DNA of 64,000 nucleotides from Brucella thiophenivorans (GTDB lineage Bacteria > Pseudomonadota > Alphaproteobacteria > Rhizobiales > Rhizobiaceae), in the NCBI RefSeq assembly GCF_002252445.1, contig NZ_NNRJ01000014.1, positions 62,001 to 126,000 on the forward strand. The letters run 5' to 3'. Both the position numbers and the translations under genes were made by a program. The notes beneath the pieces are model-generated. The model saw only the letters and a list, made by a program, of their open reading frames with translations. It was not told the origin of the DNA and made no database searches. Positions 16,819 through 25,730 of the stretch are shown here, piece by piece (the first letter of the stretch is position 1; each line of letters opens with the position of its first letter).

Positions 16819-18392
16819 AGCGTAATCATCCGCTCGATGCCGATAGCATCAAGAAATGCTTCATCATGGCTAACCAGCAGCAATCCTCCCTCATAATCAT
16901 TCAAGGCCGTTTCCAGCGCTTCGATTGAATCGAGATCAAGATGATTCGTCGGCTCATCAAGGATCAGCAATTCCGGCTTAAGTGTTCCGCCCAGAACACA
17001 GGCCAGGGCTGCACGCAGCAATTCACCACCACTTAGGCTCCCTGCAAGTCGGGAGGCGCTTTCACCGCGAAATGAAAAGCGGGCAAGGCCCGCATGAACA
17101 TCATTGTCCCTGGCATCCTTGTTTAAGCGCTGAAAATTATCATAAAGCGTTGCTTTAGGATCCATCAGACTCATTTGCTGGTCAAACATTGCAATCGGTA
17201 CGAAGCGCTTAATCTCACCTGCGAACGGCTGCAAATCACCCGTGATTAACCGCAGCAATGAAGTCTTCCCCGAACCATTTGCACCGCGAATGACGATCCG
17301 CTCCGGACCGACAATTTTGAACGAGAAGTCACGAATGATCGGGCAGTCAGATACCGGCCCACCGGAGACATTCATCATCTCAAGCACCACACGCCCAATT
17401 GGTGGAAGCGAAGCCTCGACATTAAAGCGCATTGGTTTGATACGCTCTACTTTCGCTTCTGCGTCTCGCAACTGGCTTTGTGCACGCTCGACATTGCGTT
17501 CAGCAATTAGCTCTCCACGGCCACCGGTCTTTTGCGCGCGGTCTTCGCGAGCATCCAGCAGCAGTTTGCTCATACCCGCATCGGCACGCGATTTACGTCC
17601 TCGCGCATCACTCTTTGCCTGTCGCTCAGCTGCTTTCTGGGCTTTGAGCTTTACCTGCTTCGTATCTCGCTGCGCGACTTCAAGATCACGCGCCGCCCCT
17701 TCTCGCTCCAACACTTTACGTTCGTGATAAAAATCCCAATTGCCGCCATAAAGCGTCAAGGCACCTTGTGATAGCTCGGCTATCGCATCCATCGTCCGCA
17801 ACAATTCGCGATCGTGACTGACGACAACGGCAGCGCCTGGCCATCTGGCGAGCATATCGGCGACAGCCTGACGCCCATCACGGTCCAGATTATTGGTGGG
17901 TTCATCGAGCAAAATGAGATCGGGCTGCTCAAACATAAGCGCGGCCAGTGCTGCCCGCGTCTGCTGCCCCCCGCTCAACTCCGACAGCAGCGCTTGCGGT
18001 TCGAGTGAAAGCCCGAACATCTGCAAAGCTTCGTCAAAACGCTGTGGCAACAACCAGTCAGCCTGCTCGAAATCGGAATCGGAACCCGCGCCTGCTTCAA
18101 CACGCGCAAGCCTGTCAAACCCAACACGCACAGCAAAAAGATCAGCCAGCGTGCCTGTACCCTCGCTGACGATGTTCTGCGCAAGCACACCGATCCTGCC
18201 ATGGCGCATGACGGATCCGCTGGCAGGCAACAACGCACCGCTCATGATTTTCAGCAGCGTGGATTTGCCCACGCCATTGCGCCCGACAAGACCGATGCGG
18301 CCTTCGGTTACGCTGAAACTGATACCGGAGAAAAGAGCACGGCCATCAGCCGTGGCGCAGGAAACATCCTGAAGTGTGAGAAGAGAAGACAT
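16815..18392 (-). CDS. ABC-F family ATPase
   Basis: 525 residues, two ABC domains in tandem, no membrane segments. Walker A motifs VGRNGVGKST and IRGANGSGKTS; signatures LSGGQQTRAAL and LSGGELLRAAL; Walker B segments LILLDEPTNNLD and LLILDEPTNHLD. A basic helical linker (about 235-320, KQVKLKAQKAAERQAKSDARGR) separates them, as in ABC-F proteins, which act on the ribosome rather than in transport. The particular subgroup cannot be assigned with certainty. Start at the ATG before SSLLTLQDVS, preceded by GAGG. Confidence 0.88.
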   Translation of the reverse strand: MSSLLTLQDVSCATADGRALFSGISFSVTEGRIGLVGRNGVGKSTLLKIMSGALLPASGSVMRHGRIGVLAQNIVSEGTGTLADLFAVRVGFDRLARVEAGAGSDSDFEQADWLLPQRFDEALQMFGLSLEPQALLSELSGGQQTRAALAALMFEQPDLILLDEPTNNLDRDGRQAVADMLARWPGAAVVVSHDRELLRTMDAIAELSQGALTLYGGNWDFYHERKVLEREGAARDLEVAQRDTKQVKLKAQKAAERQAKSDARGRKSRADAGMSKLLLDAREDRAQKTGGRGELIAERNVERAQSQLRDAEAKVERIKPMRFNVEASLPPIGRVVLEMMNVSGGPVSDCPIIRDFSFKIVGPERIVIRGANGSGKTSLLRLITGDLQPFAGEIKRFVPIAMFDQQMSLMDPKATLYDNFQRLNKDARDNDVHAGLARFSFRGESASRLAGSLSGGELLRAALACVLGGTLKPELLILDEPTNHLDLDSIEALETALNDYEGGLLLVSHDEAFLDAIGIERMITL

Positions 18393-18501
18393 GAAGAGCC
18401 TCGGAAACGTTGAAAACACTGGTTATTGAAAACAGTGCTGTACGATCCATTGCTCTTCTCTCCTCTTCTGAACTGCGCTTTATATAGGCTGCGTGAGCAG
18501 A

Positions 18502-19308
18502 TTAATCCAGATTAAACGATGCAATGACCGGAACGTGGTCAGATGGACGATCCCAACCGCGTGCGTCACGCAGGATTTGCAGCCCCTGCATATGGGCCTC
18601 AAGATCAGCCGAACCCCAGATATGATCAAGCCTGCGACCGCGATCTGCCGCATCCCAATCCTTGGCGCGATAACTCCACCATGTGTAGATTTTCTGGTCA
18701 GCAGGAATGACCTGCCGCATCAGATCGCTCCAGCCGCCTTTGACACGCAGGTCTTCCAGCGTTTCGGTCTCAATCGGCGTGTGACTGACGATTTTGAGCA
18801 ACTGCTTATGCGACCAGACATCGTTTTCAAGCGGCGCAATGTTCAAATCGCCAACGAGAATGGAGGAGTTGCCATCCTGCCTGTCGGCAACAATGGCGCG
18901 CATTTCTTCGAGAAAGCCGAGCTTATGCGCGAATTTCGGATTGATCGCCGGATCAGGCTCATCGCCACCCGCAGGCACGTAGAAATTATGAATGCGCAGC
19001 TTCTTGCCACCCGCTTGCAATACAGCGCTCAGATGGCGACAATCGCCCATCTCGCAGAATCCGATCTTCTCAACGTCGCGCAGCGGACGCTTGGAAATGG
19101 TTGCAACGCCGTGATAGCCTTTCTGCCCGCTGATTGCGATGTGCTCGTAGCCGAGCGCACGAAAGCCTTTGGAAGGGAACTGATCGTCGGGGCATTTGGT
19201 TTCCTGAAGACACAGAACATCAGGCTGATAATCGTTCAGAAACTGCTCAACCAAGGGCATGCGCAGACGAACGGAATTGATGTTCCAGGTAGCAACAGAA
19301 AATGTCAT
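18502..19308 (-). CDS. xthA: exodeoxyribonuclease III
   Basis: 268 residues, standard length. Repairs abasic sites and removes 3'-blocking groups, with 3'-5' exonuclease activity on duplex DNA. EEP-fold motifs in order: ATWNINSVRLR (metal Asn), LQETKCPDDQFP (metal Glu), FYVPAGGDEPD, LVGDLNIAPLENDVW and SDHVPVIASF (catalytic His). Same strand as lolA and ftsK but separated from lolA by 83 bases. Confidence 0.95.
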   Translation of the reverse strand: MTFSVATWNINSVRLRMPLVEQFLNDYQPDVLCLQETKCPDDQFPSKGFRALGYEHIAISGQKGYHGVATISKRPLRDVEKIGFCEMGDCRHLSAVLQAGGKKLRIHNFYVPAGGDEPDPAINPKFAHKLGFLEEMRAIVADRQDGNSSILVGDLNIAPLENDVWSHKQLLKIVSHTPIETETLEDLRVKGGWSDLMRQVIPADQKIYTWWSYRAKDWDAADRGRRLDHIWGSADLEAHMQGLQILRDARGWDRPSDHVPVIASFNLD

Positions 19309-19391
19309 GGGGAAAGACTCGCGGACAGTAAAAGACAGCCGCGAACCTAATCAATTATCCGGCAAAAGCAAATGTTCAAAGATTCGATGAG

Positions 19392-20057
19392 TTACTTTTT
19401 GCGCTTCATTGCAATGCGCTGATAATCGATCTTGAACATGTCGTCGGTAAAGCGGACACCGCTGCGGATATTGAACACCATGATCGTGGTATCGAGACCC
19501 TGCGCATCAGTGATGGTCCACTGCTTGAGATCCTTCGATTGCGGATCAAACATCATAGTGATTTTCGAATTACCAAAAGCAGTCTTGTCGCCCACAACAA
19601 GCGTGGTCATATCCGGGTCCTGCTTGACGCTCTGAAGACGACCGCCGCCAAGATCAATCCGATCAGCCAGCAGCATCTTGAGTGGCGTTGTGCCCAGCGC
19701 ATACATATCCCATGTGTCGAGCTTGCGATTGTTGATGACAACCTGATTGCCATCGGAAATCACCCGGATCGGAGAGTCGTTATAATTGAAACGGATTTTA
19801 CCCGGACGCTCCAGATAAAAAGTCCCGCCGGTCTGTTCGCCCTTAGGTCCAAACTGAACAAATTCGCCGGTCAACGTGCGCAAAGACGAAAAATGATCCG
19901 CGATCTGCTGGGCTGCCGCCGCATTACCCGCACCCTGCGCATGGGCTGCAACAGGCACGAATGCCGGTGCTGCCACTCCAAGACCCAATGCTCCCAATCC
20001 GACTGCAGCCGCAAAACGGCTGGCTTTCACAAATGCGGAAACTCGGGAGATCATCAT
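19392..20057 (-). CDS. lolA: outer-membrane lipoprotein carrier LolA
   Basis: 221 residues. Periplasmic chaperone carrying lipoproteins from LolCDE to the outer membrane. Signal peptide (about 1-40, ending VAAHAQG); mature part has the beta-barrel features TLTGEFVQFGPKGEQTGGTF, RPGKIRFNY and the C-terminal MVFNIRSGVRFTDDMFKID. The start with MMISRVSAF has GAGAG eight bases upstream; an in-frame ATG 24 bases earlier has a badly spaced ribosome site and would add MKKKESLP. Located downstream of ftsK with a structured repeat between them. Confidence 0.9.
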   Translation of the reverse strand: MMISRVSAFVKASRFAAAVGLGALGLGVAAPAFVPVAAHAQGAGNAAAAQQIADHFSSLRTLTGEFVQFGPKGEQTGGTFYLERPGKIRFNYNDSPIRVISDGNQVVINNRKLDTWDMYALGTTPLKMLLADRIDLGGGRLQSVKQDPDMTTLVVGDKTAFGNSKITMMFDPQSKDLKQWTITDAQGLDTTIMVFNIRSGVRFTDDMFKIDYQRIAMKRKK

Positions 20058-20112
20058 CGGCAAACTCTCTTTTTTCTTCATTCTCTTAAAATAAACCGGT
20101 AGTTAGGCACCA

Positions 20113-20262
20113 GTGTGGCAGCCAAAGCCAATGAGGTTTTGGCTATAATGAGCCGAAAATGGTGGGGCGAGAGAACCGGAGCGGAGTGTACTTAAAGTAC
20201 ATGAGCACCGGAAACGTAGCGCCACGCCATTTGCAGGCCAGCAGAGCCGAAATATCGAGGCT
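20113..20262. repeat. structured intergenic repeat, second family
   Basis: The entire ftsK-lolA gap is one imperfect palindrome. At its core is a 15-base dyad, TGTACTT-A-AAGTACA (20187-20201), inside CCGGAGCGG...GAGCACCGG arms and an outer AATGGTGGGGC...GCGCCACGCCATT pair; AGCCGAAA flanks both ends. It is unlike the AAAACCGGTTCCC family elsewhere in the window. I recall similar sequences between genes in Brucella/Ochrobactrum, but copy number needs a search. Confidence 0.55.
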
Positions 20263-22821
20263 TTAGTATTCGTCTTCTGTCGGCACTAGTATCTCGCGCT
20301 TACCCGCATGATTGGCTGGACCGACAATACCTTCTTCTTCCATGCGCTCAATGATCGAAGCCGCACGATTATAGCCAATTCCCAAACGACGCTGGATATA
20401 GGAAGTCGAAGCCTTCTTGTCGCGCAATACCACTGCAACAGCCTGATCATAAGGATCGTCGGAGTTTTCAAGGCTAGACGTTCCAGCCGGACCTCCGCCC
20501 TCGTCCTCTTCCTCATCCTCGGTAATCGCATCCAGATATTCCGGCACACCCTGAAGCTTGAGATGCTGAACAATGCGCTCAACCTCATCATCACCGACAA
20601 ACGGACCATGCACGCGCTGAATGCGGCCACCACCGGCCATGAACAGCATATCGCCCTGACCCAACAACTGCTCGGCACCCTGCTCGCCGAGAATGGTGCG
20701 GCTGTCGATCTTTGATGTAACCTGAAACGAAATACGCGTCGGGAAGTTTGCCTTGATCGTACCGGTGATCACATCGACGGACGGACGCTGTGTCGCCATG
20801 ATGACATGGATACCCGCGGCACGCGCCATCTGCGCCAGACGCTGAACCGTGCCCTCAATGTCCTTGCCTGCAACCATCATCAGATCAGCCATTTCGTCGA
20901 TGATCACGACGATATATGGCATTGGCTCCAAATCGAGCTGTTCGGTTTCGTAAATTGCTTCGCCCGTATTGCGGTCAAAGCCGGTCTGCACGGTACGCGC
21001 GATCTGCTCACCCTTCTTCTGGGCTTCACCGACGCGCTGATTGAAGCCGTCAATGTTACGCACACCAACTTTGGACATCTTGCGATAGCGGTCTTCCATC
21101 TCCCGCACAGTCCATTTGAGCGCGACCACAGCCTTCTTCGGGTCGGTCACAACGGGCGTCAGAAGATGCGGAATGCCGTCATAGATCGAAAGCTCCAGCA
21201 TTTTTGGATCGATCATGATAAGACGACATTCTTTTGGCGTCATGCGATAGACCAGCGACAGGATCATCGTATTGATCGCAACCGATTTACCGGAACCCGT
21301 CGTACCTGCCACCAGCACATGCGGCATCTTAGCAATATCGGCAATGACCGGCTCACCATTGATGGTTTTGCCAAGCGCCAGCGCAAGCTTTGCTTTGGTT
21401 TGCTCAAAATCGCGACTTGCCAGCATTTCGCGCAAATAAACCATTTCGCGCTTCTGGTTTGGCAATTCGATTCCGATCACATTACGACCCGGAACAACAG
21501 CAACACGGGCTGCTATCGCGCTCATTGAGCGTGCAATATCGTCGGCCAGACCAATCACGCGGGATGACTTGATCCCCGGAGCTGGCTCAAGCTCATAAAG
21601 GGTGACAACCGGACCAGGCTTCACATTGATGATTTCGCCGCGCACGCCGAAATCTTCCAATACGCCTTCCAGCAAACGTGCATTCTGTTCGAGCGCGTCC
21701 TTGGAAAGGGATGAATCGCGCTGCACCAGCTTCGGCTCAGCCAGAAAATGCAGCGACGGCATTTCAAAAGCACCGCCATCTTTCAGGAACGACGACTGCG
21801 CTTCACGTTGAATGCGCGCACCGGCTTTCGGTGAAGGCGCTCGTTCGCCAACCCGCGCTTTGGAGCGCTGCGGCGGCGCATCGTGCCATTCTTCACCCGC
21901 AAGCGGTGCCCGATCCATGGAATCATCTATTTCAAACGGTGGCTCTTCCGAAGATGCGCCATCAAAGCCGGGCTCATAACGCGCACTGTCACGTGCTTCC
22001 GCACTGCGACGCACCCGCCTCATATCACCATATTCGTCCTCACGCGGCTTACGACGGTTCATGCCGGTCAGACGCTTGAATGTTGCCGATACGCTGTACA
22101 TTGTGTGTGTCAGAGAACCTACAAACGCAGAGATGCCACCGGAAGAACTATCGTCACCAATATCTTCATCATCGGTAAAATCATCATCAGTCGATGCACC
22201 AGGTGCCGAAGCTGTATCAAGCAGCCTTTCACGGCGACCGATAATCCCGCTTGCAAACAGGCAAAGCCATAGAGCGGGGAAAGCCAGCACCAGCGCAATG
22301 CCGGATGCAATCGCACCTTGCGGAAATGCGCCGATAAACACACCCGGAATGCGCAGCACAAGATCGCCAAACACGCCGCCAAGACCAATTGGCATCGGCC
22401 AGCTTTCCGGCACCGCAAAGCAGCTTGCAATAGCCGCAAACAGAAGTGCCGCACCAAACCAGGCGACGCTGCGCTTTGCTATCCTGCCAATACCACCGCG
22501 GGTCATCATCAGCAACGACCAGACAACAATCGGCACAAGTGCTGGCACACTGGCCAGACCGAAAAACTGCATGGCAATATCGGAGAAGACTGCACCCGGA
22601 TAGCCAAGCGCGTTGGTAACAGGATTATCCGTCGCATGACTGAGACTAGGATCGGCCACGTTCCATGTAGCGAGCGCGCCAACAGCCATCGCTGCCAGCG
22701 AAAGCAACGCCAGCCCAAAGAGGATATAAAATTGCCTACGAAAGATATTGACCAGTCGCAGTCTATCATCCGAAATCCGCTCGTCACGCAGCGGGTATGA
22801 GGGCGAATATCCTTGCCGCAT
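20263..22821 (-). CDS. ftsK: DNA translocase FtsK
   Basis: 852 residues. Couples chromosome segregation and dimer resolution to septation. Four to five N-terminal membrane segments (about 30-200), an acidic/proline-rich linker (about 200-370), then the motor: Walker [17 protein letters not shown], Walker [15 protein letters not shown] and [15 protein letters not shown]. The C-terminal gamma winged helix ([17 protein letters not shown]) recognises KOPS. The short linker is normal for the group. XerC, whose partner XerD is activated by FtsK, is also in this window. Confidence 0.96.
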   Translation of the reverse strand: MRQGYSPSYPLRDERISDDRLRLVNIFRRQFYILFGLALLSLAAMAVGALATWNVADPSLSHATDNPVTNALGYPGAVFSDIAMQFFGLASVPALVPIVVWSLLMMTRGGIGRIAKRSVAWFGAALLFAAIASCFAVPESWPMPIGLGGVFGDLVLRIPGVFIGAFPQGAIASGIALVLAFPALWLCLFASGIIGRRERLLDTASAPGASTDDDFTDDEDIGDDSSSGGISAFVGSLTHTMYSVSATFKRLTGMNRRKPREDEYGDMRRVRRSAEARDSARYEPGFDGASSEEPPFEIDDSMDRAPLAGEEWHDAPPQRSKARVGERAPSPKAGARIQREAQSSFLKDGGAFEMPSLHFLAEPKLVQRDSSLSKDALEQNARLLEGVLEDFGVRGEIINVKPGPVVTLYELEPAPGIKSSRVIGLADDIARSMSAIAARVAVVPGRNVIGIELPNQKREMVYLREMLASRDFEQTKAKLALALGKTINGEPVIADIAKMPHVLVAGTTGSGKSVAINTMILSLVYRMTPKECRLIMIDPKMLELSIYDGIPHLLTPVVTDPKKAVVALKWTVREMEDRYRKMSKVGVRNIDGFNQRVGEAQKKGEQIARTVQTGFDRNTGEAIYETEQLDLEPMPYIVVIIDEMADLMMVAGKDIEGTVQRLAQMARAAGIHVIMATQRPSVDVITGTIKANFPTRISFQVTSKIDSRTILGEQGAEQLLGQGDMLFMAGGGRIQRVHGPFVGDDEVERIVQHLKLQGVPEYLDAITEDEEEDEGGGPAGTSSLENSDDPYDQAVAVVLRDKKASTSYIQRRLGIGYNRAASIIERMEEEGIVGPANHAGKREILVPTEDEY

Positions 22822-22948
22822 AAAGCCTGTCCCGAACTATGGTTTGTTGCCCTCAGGCTTTGATAGCCCTGGGCGCAATGAATCGGGATGATCCTAGCTG
22901 GGCGATGGTTAATTCCCCATTAACCATGCAGCGCCTTGCACCAGAAAA

Positions 22949-22982
22949 TGAAAAAGGCGCGGTTTCCCGCGCCTTTTTCCTC
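22949..22982 (-). terminator. rho-independent terminator of amtB
   Basis: GAAAAAGGCGCGG TTTC CCGCGCCTTTTTCC: a 12-bp stem with a T-run on both strands, 17 bases past the amtB stop. Separates amtB from the ftsK promoter. Confidence 0.9.
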
Positions 22983-22998
22983 TTGGGACAAGCCTGTT

Positions 22999-24300
22999 CT
23001 ACTGAACAGATTCGCCGTGCAACGCGATATCAAGGCCTTCCATTTCTTCCTGCTTGGTTGGGCGCAGACCCATAATGGCCTTGATCACATAAAGAATGAT
23101 GGCGGTTGCGATTGCCGTGTATACAACGGTTACGGCAGCACCGAAGAACTGCTTGCCCATCGTAGCGCCCTCACCGGCGGCGTTGATGGCCACATCTGCA
23201 AAGAGACCGGTCAGGATCGCACCGACGAAGCCGCCGACACCATGGACGCCGAATGCATCGAGTGAGTCGTCATAACCAAGTGCATGCTTGATCTTGACGG
23301 CAGCAACATAACAAACCGCACCCGAGATAACGCCGATAACAAGCGCACCTGTTGGGTCAACAAAGCCAGCAGCAGGGGTGACTGCAACAAGACCTGCAAC
23401 GGCGCCCGAAATGATGCCCAGAACGCTTGGCTTGCCGGAAATGGCCCATTCGATGAACATCCAGGCCAGAGCAGCACCCGCGGTTGCAACTTGCGTGTTG
23501 AGCATGGCGACGGCAGCCAGTGCGTTTGCACCCAGAGCCGAACCAGCGTTGAAGCCGAACCAGCCCACCCACAGAAGGGCTGCACCGATGACCGAAAGAA
23601 CGAGGTTATGCGGAGCCATGTTGACATGACCGTAACCGTCACGCTTACCGATGATAAGCGCTGCAACGAGACCTGCGACACCGGCGTTGATGTGAACGAC
23701 CGTGCCGCCAGCAAAGTCGAGAACGCCGTCAGAACCAAGGAAGCCGCCGCCCCAGACCCAATGCGCAACCGGCACATAGACGATGAAAAGCCACAGAACC
23801 ATGAAGACGAGCATGGAGGAGAATTTCATGCGTTCAGCGAACGAACCGGCAATAAGCGCTGGCGTGATAACCGCGAAGGTCATCTGGAACACGATGAAGA
23901 GATATTCCGGGATCGTGCCGGTGAGCGAATCCATCGTGACGCCCTTCAGGAACGCCTTATCGAAGCCGCCAATATAGGCATTCATCGAACCGCCATCGGT
24001 GAAGGCGAGCGAATAGCCAAAGAACAACCACAAGACCGACATGAGGCAGGTAATGGCAAAGCTCTGCATGACTGTCGACAGAACGTTCTTCTTACGAACC
24101 ATGCCGCCGTAAAACAGCGCAAGGCCGGGAATCGTCATCATCAACACAAGCGCGGTTGAGGTCAGCATCCAGGCGGTATCGCCGGTATCAAGGGTTGGGG
24201 TAGCATCGGCTGCGTCCTGTGCCAGCGCAGTTCCTGCAAGAACGAGCAGCATTGGCAAGGTGGCTAAAGCCGTTTGCTTGAATCTTCCTGTTATCAGCAT
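22999..24300 (-). CDS. amtB: ammonium transporter AmtB
   Basis: 433 residues: an N-terminal signal peptide (MLITGRFKQTALATLPMLLV..ALAQ) and eleven membrane segments. Pore residues include the twin histidines in GGTVVHINAGVAGLVAA and DAFGVHGVGGFVGAILTG, and FYGGMVRKKNVLS is a family motif. Conducts ammonium under nitrogen limitation. GGAG stands eight bases before the chosen ATG; a longer frame would have to begin with a TTG inside the promoter's -12 element and is excluded. Most proteobacteria have glnK directly upstream of amtB; here the upstream gap contains none, although the promoter is of the nitrogen-regulated sigma-54 type. Confidence 0.95.
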   Translation of the reverse strand: MLITGRFKQTALATLPMLLVLAGTALAQDAADATPTLDTGDTAWMLTSTALVLMMTIPGLALFYGGMVRKKNVLSTVMQSFAITCLMSVLWLFFGYSLAFTDGGSMNAYIGGFDKAFLKGVTMDSLTGTIPEYLFIVFQMTFAVITPALIAGSFAERMKFSSMLVFMVLWLFIVYVPVAHWVWGGGFLGSDGVLDFAGGTVVHINAGVAGLVAALIIGKRDGYGHVNMAPHNLVLSVIGAALLWVGWFGFNAGSALGANALAAVAMLNTQVATAGAALAWMFIEWAISGKPSVLGIISGAVAGLVAVTPAAGFVDPTGALVIGVISGAVCYVAAVKIKHALGYDDSLDAFGVHGVGGFVGAILTGLFADVAINAAGEGATMGKQFFGAAVTVVYTAIATAIILYVIKAIMGLRPTKQEEMEGLDIALHGESVQ

Positions 24301-24677
24301 CGAATATCTCCGTCGAATGGCGGCTTCAAACGCGTGTGCGCTGAAAAGACCGGTTCGGACTAAGAGAAACAAAAATCATGCCAGTTGAGCTTAGCAACGC
24401 CATTAAAATGAATTTTTTCTGATATTGCGCATCTGACGTAAACTCAAATCCCCGAAAAACGGCCGCATTTTCGGCCAAAACCGGGACTTTCTGAGCGTTC
24501 TGCGCGCCAGGCAACGGTTTCAAAAAAAGTCATAACAAATAAGCAAAGCGGCTTCTCCGTCATGGAAAAACCGCTCTAAGTGATTCATCGCACTAAGCTT
24601 TTGCTTTTTTTGAAATACCGGCCGGTTGCAGAATGACTAAAATTTAGTCACTAGTTTATACGATGGTTAAAATATCA
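24301..24677. other. amtB upstream region without glnK
   Basis: About 375 bases between tesB (which ends here) and amtB. It contains the sigma-54 promoter and a stretch with inverted GGCCG..CGGCC segments (about 24459-24474, ACGGCCGCATTTTCGGCC). No reading frame resembling PII/GlnK is present on either strand. I saw no convincing NtrC box by eye. Confidence 0.6.
24368..24383 (-). promoter_or_regulatory. sigma-54 (-24/-12) promoter of amtB
   Basis: On the minus strand the sequence reads TGGCATGATTTTTGTT, matching the consensus TGGCAC-N5-TTGCA at all but two informative positions and keeping the invariant GG and TG exactly ten bases apart (24381-24382 and 24370-24371). It points at amtB, about 70 bases before the start codon. 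Confidence 0.75.
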
Positions 24678-25589
24678 TCACCTGTCTTTTTCATGAACAC
24701 GGATAAGGCCCTCCTGCGCCACAGAAGCAATCAAAACTCCTTCGCGTGTGTAGAGCGCACCGCGGTTGAAACCACGCGCGCCGGAAGCGCTCGGGGTGTC
24801 CTGCGTATAGAGCAGCCAGTCATCAAGCCTGCATGGACGATGAAACCACATCGCATGATCGAGACTTGCGACCTGCATATCGCGATCAAAAATAGTGCGT
24901 CCATGCGGATGCAGCGATGTATCGAGCAGCGTCATGTCCGAGAGATAAGCAAGGATTGCAGCCTGAAGTGCGCGATCATCCGGCACGATTCCACGCGCCC
25001 GTACCCAGACATGCTGGCGCGGTGCCAGCTTCTCACGCGAAAAATAGTGTTTGAGCGAAACCGGTTTGATCTCAATCGGGCGCTCCTGCTCCCAATATTT
25101 GCGCACACCTGCGGGTGCGAGATGCAAATATTCTTCCTTCAGATCGTGATCGCCCATCAATTGCTCCGGCGTCGGCAGCCCTTCGGGCATATCAATCTGG
25201 TGCTGAAGGCCTGCTTCATCGATCTGAAACGAAGCCGAAAGCGTAAAAATTGCTTTGCCATGCTGTTTGGCCAAAACACGACGCGTATTGAAACTGGAAC
25301 CGTCGCGAATACGGTCAACCTCATAGATGATCGGAATGGCCGGATCGCCCGGACGCACAAAATATCCGTGCAACGAATGCACATGCCGGTCTGCGTCGAC
25401 CGTACGCTGCGCTGCAATGAGCGCCTGCCCGATAACCTGCCCGCCAAAAACGCGCTGCCAACCCACCTGCGGGCTGTTACCACGGAAAAGATCCACTTCA
25501 AGCGTTTCAAGATCCAGCGTTGTCAGAAGCTGCTGCATGGCAGCTGTTTGCTCGACCTTCGATAGATCGGTCTTTTCATTATTGGACAT
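24678..25589 (-). CDS. tesB: acyl-CoA thioesterase II
   Basis: 303 residues, double hot-dog fold. Hydrolyses acyl-CoAs of medium to long chain in the cytosol. The first half has RVFGGQVIGQALIAAQRTV and HSLHGYFVRPGD; the second has the catalytic triad elements: Asp in SLDHAMWFHRP, Ser/Thr region in TQDTPSASGARGFNRG and Gln in ASVAQEGLIR. Divergent from ubiH. Confidence 0.94.
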   Translation of the reverse strand: MSNNEKTDLSKVEQTAAMQQLLTTLDLETLEVDLFRGNSPQVGWQRVFGGQVIGQALIAAQRTVDADRHVHSLHGYFVRPGDPAIPIIYEVDRIRDGSSFNTRRVLAKQHGKAIFTLSASFQIDEAGLQHQIDMPEGLPTPEQLMGDHDLKEEYLHLAPAGVRKYWEQERPIEIKPVSLKHYFSREKLAPRQHVWVRARGIVPDDRALQAAILAYLSDMTLLDTSLHPHGRTIFDRDMQVASLDHAMWFHRPCRLDDWLLYTQDTPSASGARGFNRGALYTREGVLIASVAQEGLIRVHEKDR

Positions 25590-25642
25590 GGACAGCCTGT
25601 CTCCTGAAACCCTATATAGACAACATATTCTTGATGAACTGT

Positions 25643-25656
25643 TTGTGCTCGCACAA
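25643..25656. promoter_or_regulatory. 14-bp palindrome in the tesB-ubiH divergent region
   Basis: TTGTGC-TC-GCACAA, perfect six-base arms, in the middle of the 141-base gap between the two divergent genes. Possible regulator site; nothing identifies the protein. Confidence 0.3.
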
Positions 25657-25730
25657 GGGAAACTGTCAAGTTCCCGTACACCATTGCAGCCTTATAAGCT
25701 TCACCGAAGAACGATCTGAAAGGAAGAGCT

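Noticed and set aside
24301-24677. Possible glnK remnant before amtB
   Set aside because: No frame on either strand carries the PII T-loop or the conserved Tyr51-type region; the gap is too short for an intact 112-residue gene plus the promoter.
24663-25565. A 300-codon plus-strand frame opposite tesB
   Set aside because: Exactly covers tesB on the other strand; composition rich in Arg/Cys/His as expected of a shadow frame.
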